Assembly (NCBI GenBank): GCA_022225965.2
Contig: JAKJXP020000150.1
Span: 1-64,000 of the forward strand
DNA: 64,000 bases
Direction: 5' to 3'
DNA from: Diatrype stigma
Lineage: Eukaryota; Ascomycota; Sordariomycetes; Xylariales; Diatrypaceae
In this document: positions 57,990 to 64,000 of the stretch, piece after piece
Numbering within the stretch: position 1 is the first letter of the stretch
Layout: each line of letters starts with the position of its first letter
The notes under the pieces: generated by a model
Seen by the model: the letters and a program-made list of their open reading frames with translations, nothing else
What the model was told of the DNA's origin: nothing
The model's database searches: none
Translations under genes and position numbers: made by a program

Positions 57990-58007
57990 ATATTAAATAT
58001 TAAAATT
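57990..58007. repeat. 18-bp direct repeat bordering the GC island (right)
   Basis: ATATTAAATATTAAAATT, second copy. Confidence 0.6.
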
Positions 58008-58295
58008 TTAATTTTTAACTTATTTATTTAATTATATATAAAATTAAAAAAATAATAACTCTTTTATTTATTAATTAATAAAAAAGTACTTAATTATTAT
58101 TAAAATACTTAATTATTATTATATAAATATGTTTATTATTTTTAATAATTATAAGTTTTAATTTTATTTAATAATTTATTAAAATATATAACTTAGTTAT
58201 ATTAATAACGAATAATATAAATATAAATTATTTAAATTATTAAAATATATTATATTATTTAAGCTTTAATTAAAACGTACTTTATAATATAATTA

Positions 58296-58433
<138 letters not shown>

Positions 58434-58610
58434 AATTATTATAAAGCTTAAATATAATATAAAGAAAATGTTATTATAATATATTTCTTTAAGTTTATAT
58501 AATAATAAAGAATATATTATAATATATAATATAATATATACTTAATATATAATGCATTATATATAATGTTATAATATATACCTAGTAAAAAAGGAAAACA
58601 ATGTGTCCGA

Positions 58611-60909
<2,299 letters not shown>

Positions 60910-61312
60910 GACTACTGACTGGCTGACCGGCTTACCGGCTGACCTGCTGGCGGACTCAATGCGACGCGTGCGCCTCTCCCGCCCCCGACAACTCGATTTT
61001 TGACGCGCTTTGTTCGTTCGTCTCCACGATCCCCATCTATTATACCCGACGATTCACAGCGATTCCATCCATCTTGCCATCGCTCAGCAAATCATCATCC
61101 CACAGACGAACAGTCCCCTAATTTTTTTACAATTTACGAAATCCATCAAGCTGGCATGGCATGTGCTGTCCTCTATCTGTCATCCTTCATGCCATCCCCG
61201 TACCTATGCACATATAATATGCGCATGCGCATGCGCTGTCGAATATAAACCGCAAGCTCGTTCGCCTTGGCTGTTTGCTCTTTGTAATGGCGAACATGCA
61301 CGCGCGCGTGCG

Positions 61313-61349
<37 letters not shown>

Positions 61350-62694
61350 GCACCCGCCTATGATATGATGGTTATAACCAGTCAGGCCGAGGGAGGATTT
61401 TCTCATACAATACTACAAGTGCCTTGTTTGCAATGCTATACCCCACCCTCGATTTGCAGCAAGGAACGAAACGATCGGCCGACGAGCCTTCATAGTGGGA
61501 GAAGGATGTAGAAGGGAAGGTGCTTTAACTATTGATTGATTAATTACTAGGCGGAATATTAAAAACGCATCATACATATCATCTTTCCTTATCCAATTTC
61601 CTTGCCTTGCCTTGCCTTGCCTTGATAGGTGCATACGTCTGGAGTGGAGGACGCCATTGGAACCCCCTTTACTGAGCTTGCTTGCTATATGATTGCAAGG
61701 AGAAAATGTCGCTTATTTATTAGAGAATGAGACGACGGGGGGCCAAGACTGCAATGCGTACAAGCGTAGGCGTACCTATGCTATGGATAGCATACACAAC
61801 CTACCTAGTCACAGCCCCGATCAGTTCGATATATGTTCCATAACAATACCTCACCCCCTTTTCTTTTTCCCTCTGTATCTGGTCATCATAATAATTATCA
61901 TCACGTAACGACACGATAGGAAGCGACATACATAGGATGGACGAGGCGCAAACCTGGCTGGGAAGAAAGGCGTCGGGTTGCGGATGGATAGAGGGGGGTG
62001 CAGGAGGCTTTTTTGTGTTTTCCCCATAGCATGTCTGATACCTTGTATAACCACCTCGCAATATGTACCTACGAGGTAGGGCGATGTTTCGTTCGACGTC
62101 TACGTACCTATATAATAATATTTGTAATGCAGAGCCCTTGTAGTGCCCAGCTGTTGTGTCATTCACCGATGAAGCACATGGTACACTTAGGGGCTCCATT
62201 CATTTTCGATTCCGGAGCTACAAAGGTTAAAAGAACGGTTTGTCACCAGGGTAGTTAGATACTAAATAAATTAAATGTAGCATGTGCGTGTATTGGGTTT
62301 TAAGTGAAATATAATATTTGGTGAGGGTAAACAATCCGATGACGGGTGCATATGGGATAGCCCAATTGCCCCCTCTTAACGCCATGGATGACACAGTATC
62401 TCAATGCCTCCTCCCTTATTATATACGCCTTGCCCTGCCATGCTATGTCATGCCATCGCTCGTGTCTAAAGATATCTATATCGTTAAAACCATCTAGTTA
62501 CATGGCTATTCTGAGGACGAAGAACAACAAAACTCGCTCGAACGACAGTTCGAAAGTTCCTTACGACATGCCTCAGCCCCGAGTGATAAGTTTAGCTATC
62601 TGCATATCTATGCTCCGCCTTCCATCTCCGTATAAGCCTCTCTCCACTAATATATTGCGCATGCGTTCTCTCTCTCTCTCTGTGTGTGTGTTGA
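60910..62694. other. intergenic between the Arf gene and the Ssn3-type kinase gene
   Basis: About 1.8 kb holding the 3' ends of two convergent genes. No other gene recognised. Simple repeats: (CA)n at 61,315-61,346, CCTTG pentamers at about 61,601-61,624, and a (TC)n-(TG)n junction at about 62,668-62,691. Confidence 0.5.
61315..61346. repeat. (CA)n microsatellite
   Basis: About sixteen CA units after an alternating CG stretch. Alternating purine-pyrimidine of this kind can form Z-DNA. It produces the poly-His/Thr and poly-Val/Cys frames seen here on the two strands. Confidence 0.95.
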
Positions 62695-62913
62695 CTACCC
62701 CTCCTTCATCCTTTTAACAGGCCTCGCTAACGAATCGTCCGGCAGTCCCGAGCGTTTCGTACCCGGCAGGCTGCTAGTACGTATATCGTTGTCGTCCTGG
62801 CTGACGCGGCGCTGCGGATACGACACCTTGAGACCCTCGAAGCAGTTGTTACTGATGCCGACAGGCAGGGCACCACCCCCATTATTACTGGTGCCTCCCA
62901 TACCGCCCATACT

Positions 62914-62953
<40 letters not shown>

Positions 62954-64000
62954 CTGCCACCACCACCGCCACCAGCTCCGACACCAATGCCGGCACCAGC
63001 ACTGCTGCCGCTCGAGCTGCTGCCGCCGGTGAAGAACGGATGCTGTAGCGCCTGGGCTGCCGTGAGCCGCTTCTCCGGGTCGTACTCGAGCAGGCCCGCG
63101 AGCAGCTTGTAGCCCTCCACCCCGAGGGAAGCGAGGCTGTTCGGGTTGGGATTGCTATTGTTGCTGTTACTGGACGAGGCAGACGAAGAGTGCGCGTTGA
63201 CGGTGTTCCAGTACCACTTTTCTAGGTGCGATGTCGTAGCGGCTGCTGAAGATGACGTTGACGAGGACCTCCCTCCGCTATGATGCTGTTGTCCGTAGTG
63301 GTGACTACCATGATGGCCCCCGTGATGGTGTGACCCGTGGTGGCTGCTGCGGTGGTGGGGGTGTAAGGGCGGAGGGGGCTGCAGGGTGCTGAGGTGGTGG
63401 TACTCGGGCATGCTGGTGAGGAAGGGCCAGCGCTCCTTGGTGGGCAGGCCCATTACGTCGACAATGCGCTGCATCTGATTGCGCTGGAAGGGCACGGTCT
63501 TCTTGTCCATTTTGGCCTCCTCGCCCTTGAAGATGGGCCGTAGGGACAGTAGCTCGGCGAAGATGCAGCCGACGGCCCACGTGTCGACCGCGGGCGTGTA
63601 GTGGCGCGAGCCGAGCAGCAGCTCCGGCGCCCGGTACCAGATCGTGACGACCACCTTGTCGCCGCTGAAGAGGCTGTGCACTGGCTTGTAGAAGAGCCGC
63701 GCCAGGCCCAGGTCGCCGATTTTGACCCGCCCTGCCGACGTGACCATGATGTTGGCCGGCTTCAGGTCCCGGTGCAGCACCCAGTTGCTGTGCAGGTACT
63801 GGCAGCCGTTGAGCAGTTGAAACATGATGGAGCGCACCGTGGCCGGTGGGATGGCGTTGTTGGCGACGCTGTTGCCGTGGCCGCGTGGCTGCCCGGCCGC
63901 CTGCTGCGTGTGGTGATGGATGATCTGCAGCAGGTCGTGCTCGGCGTACTCGAACACCATGAAGATGCACCGGTCCTCGAGGATGATCTCCACGAGCCGG
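62695..64000 (-). CDS. ssn3: Mediator kinase Ssn3/Srb10 (CDK8), 5' end beyond the window
   Basis: Minus strand, no intron visible; the frame is open to the right edge and starts there with RLVEIILEDRC, so the N-lobe with the Gly-rich loop and cyclin-binding helix is missing. About 434 residues are present. Kinase motifs: YLHSNWVLHRDLKPANI (catalytic loop), DLGLARLF (CDK8 itself often has DMG), then VVVTIWYRAPELLLG and SRHYTPAVDTWAVGCIFAE. The block PIFKGEEAKMDKK and QRNQMQRI are typical of CDK8. With cyclin C it forms the Mediator kinase module, which phosphorylates transcription factors and the Pol II tail. The C-lobe holds a His/Ser-rich insert (about 63,380-63,130), and the tail has six Gly-Met repeats (CCCATG units, about 62,910-62,952). 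Confidence 0.92.

Noticed and set aside
61173..61511. Poly-Cys/Val and poly-His/Thr frames near 61.3 kb
   Set aside because: Products of the (CA)n microsatellite.

Overview
The window looks like nuclear DNA of a filamentous ascomycete, most likely a Sordariomycete. The genes are split by short introns (about 50-160 nt). The protein set is fungal: a peptidase S28, a fungal rhodopsin-domain protein, a Zn2Cys6 regulator, ArfB and Ssn3. Short TACCTAGGTA-type palindromes are frequent between genes, and the left third carries the signature of repeat-induced point mutation (RIP): C-to-T changes on both strands, stops mostly TAA where CAA stood, CpG surviving while CpA is scarce.

Bases ~250-23,570 are one AT-rich island made of four mobile elements nested inside each other. 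The outermost is a Tc1/mariner-type transposase relic. It is split at 1100/23,084 by a + strand Ty3/gypsy chromovirus-like element (1101-23,083). That element is interrupted in its reverse transcriptase by a 1.9-kb gag-only LTR element (5985-7872), and between integrase and chromodomain by a second, minus-strand Ty3/gypsy element (9991-20,577). LTR ends and target-site duplications can be read for both inner insertions, so the order of insertion is clear.

From ~23.6 kb the base composition becomes ordinary and genes appear: a secreted S28 serine peptidase (+, 25.1-27.3 kb); a seven-helix rhodopsin-domain membrane protein (-, 27.8-29.7 kb) carrying a 583-bp MITE inside an intron; a Zn2Cys6 transcription factor (-, 32.3-33.7 kb); a cyclophilin-RRM protein of the PPIL4/Cyp6 family (-, 42.1-43.8 kb); a small conserved-looking protein (-, 46.2-46.7 kb); an NmrA/isoflavone-reductase-like protein (+, 51.9-53.0 kb); the Pol I subunit Rpa43 (+, 55.1-56.6 kb); an Arf6/ArfB GTPase (+, 60.1-60.9 kb); and the CDK8/Ssn3 Mediator kinase (-, 62.7 kb to beyond the right edge).

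The gaps between genes hold non-autonomous inverted-repeat elements at 28.0, 44.2 and 53.1 kb, the last with a second element nested inside it. There is also an almost pure A/T tract at 57.4-58.6 kb that encloses a 422-bp GC-rich island. The genes are not an obvious cluster. Several are housekeeping functions (rRNA transcription, Mediator, trafficking, RNA-linked prolyl isomerisation), while the genes nearest the repeat island look accessory. Intron boundaries were placed by hand from splice signals and protein continuity; no search was run.
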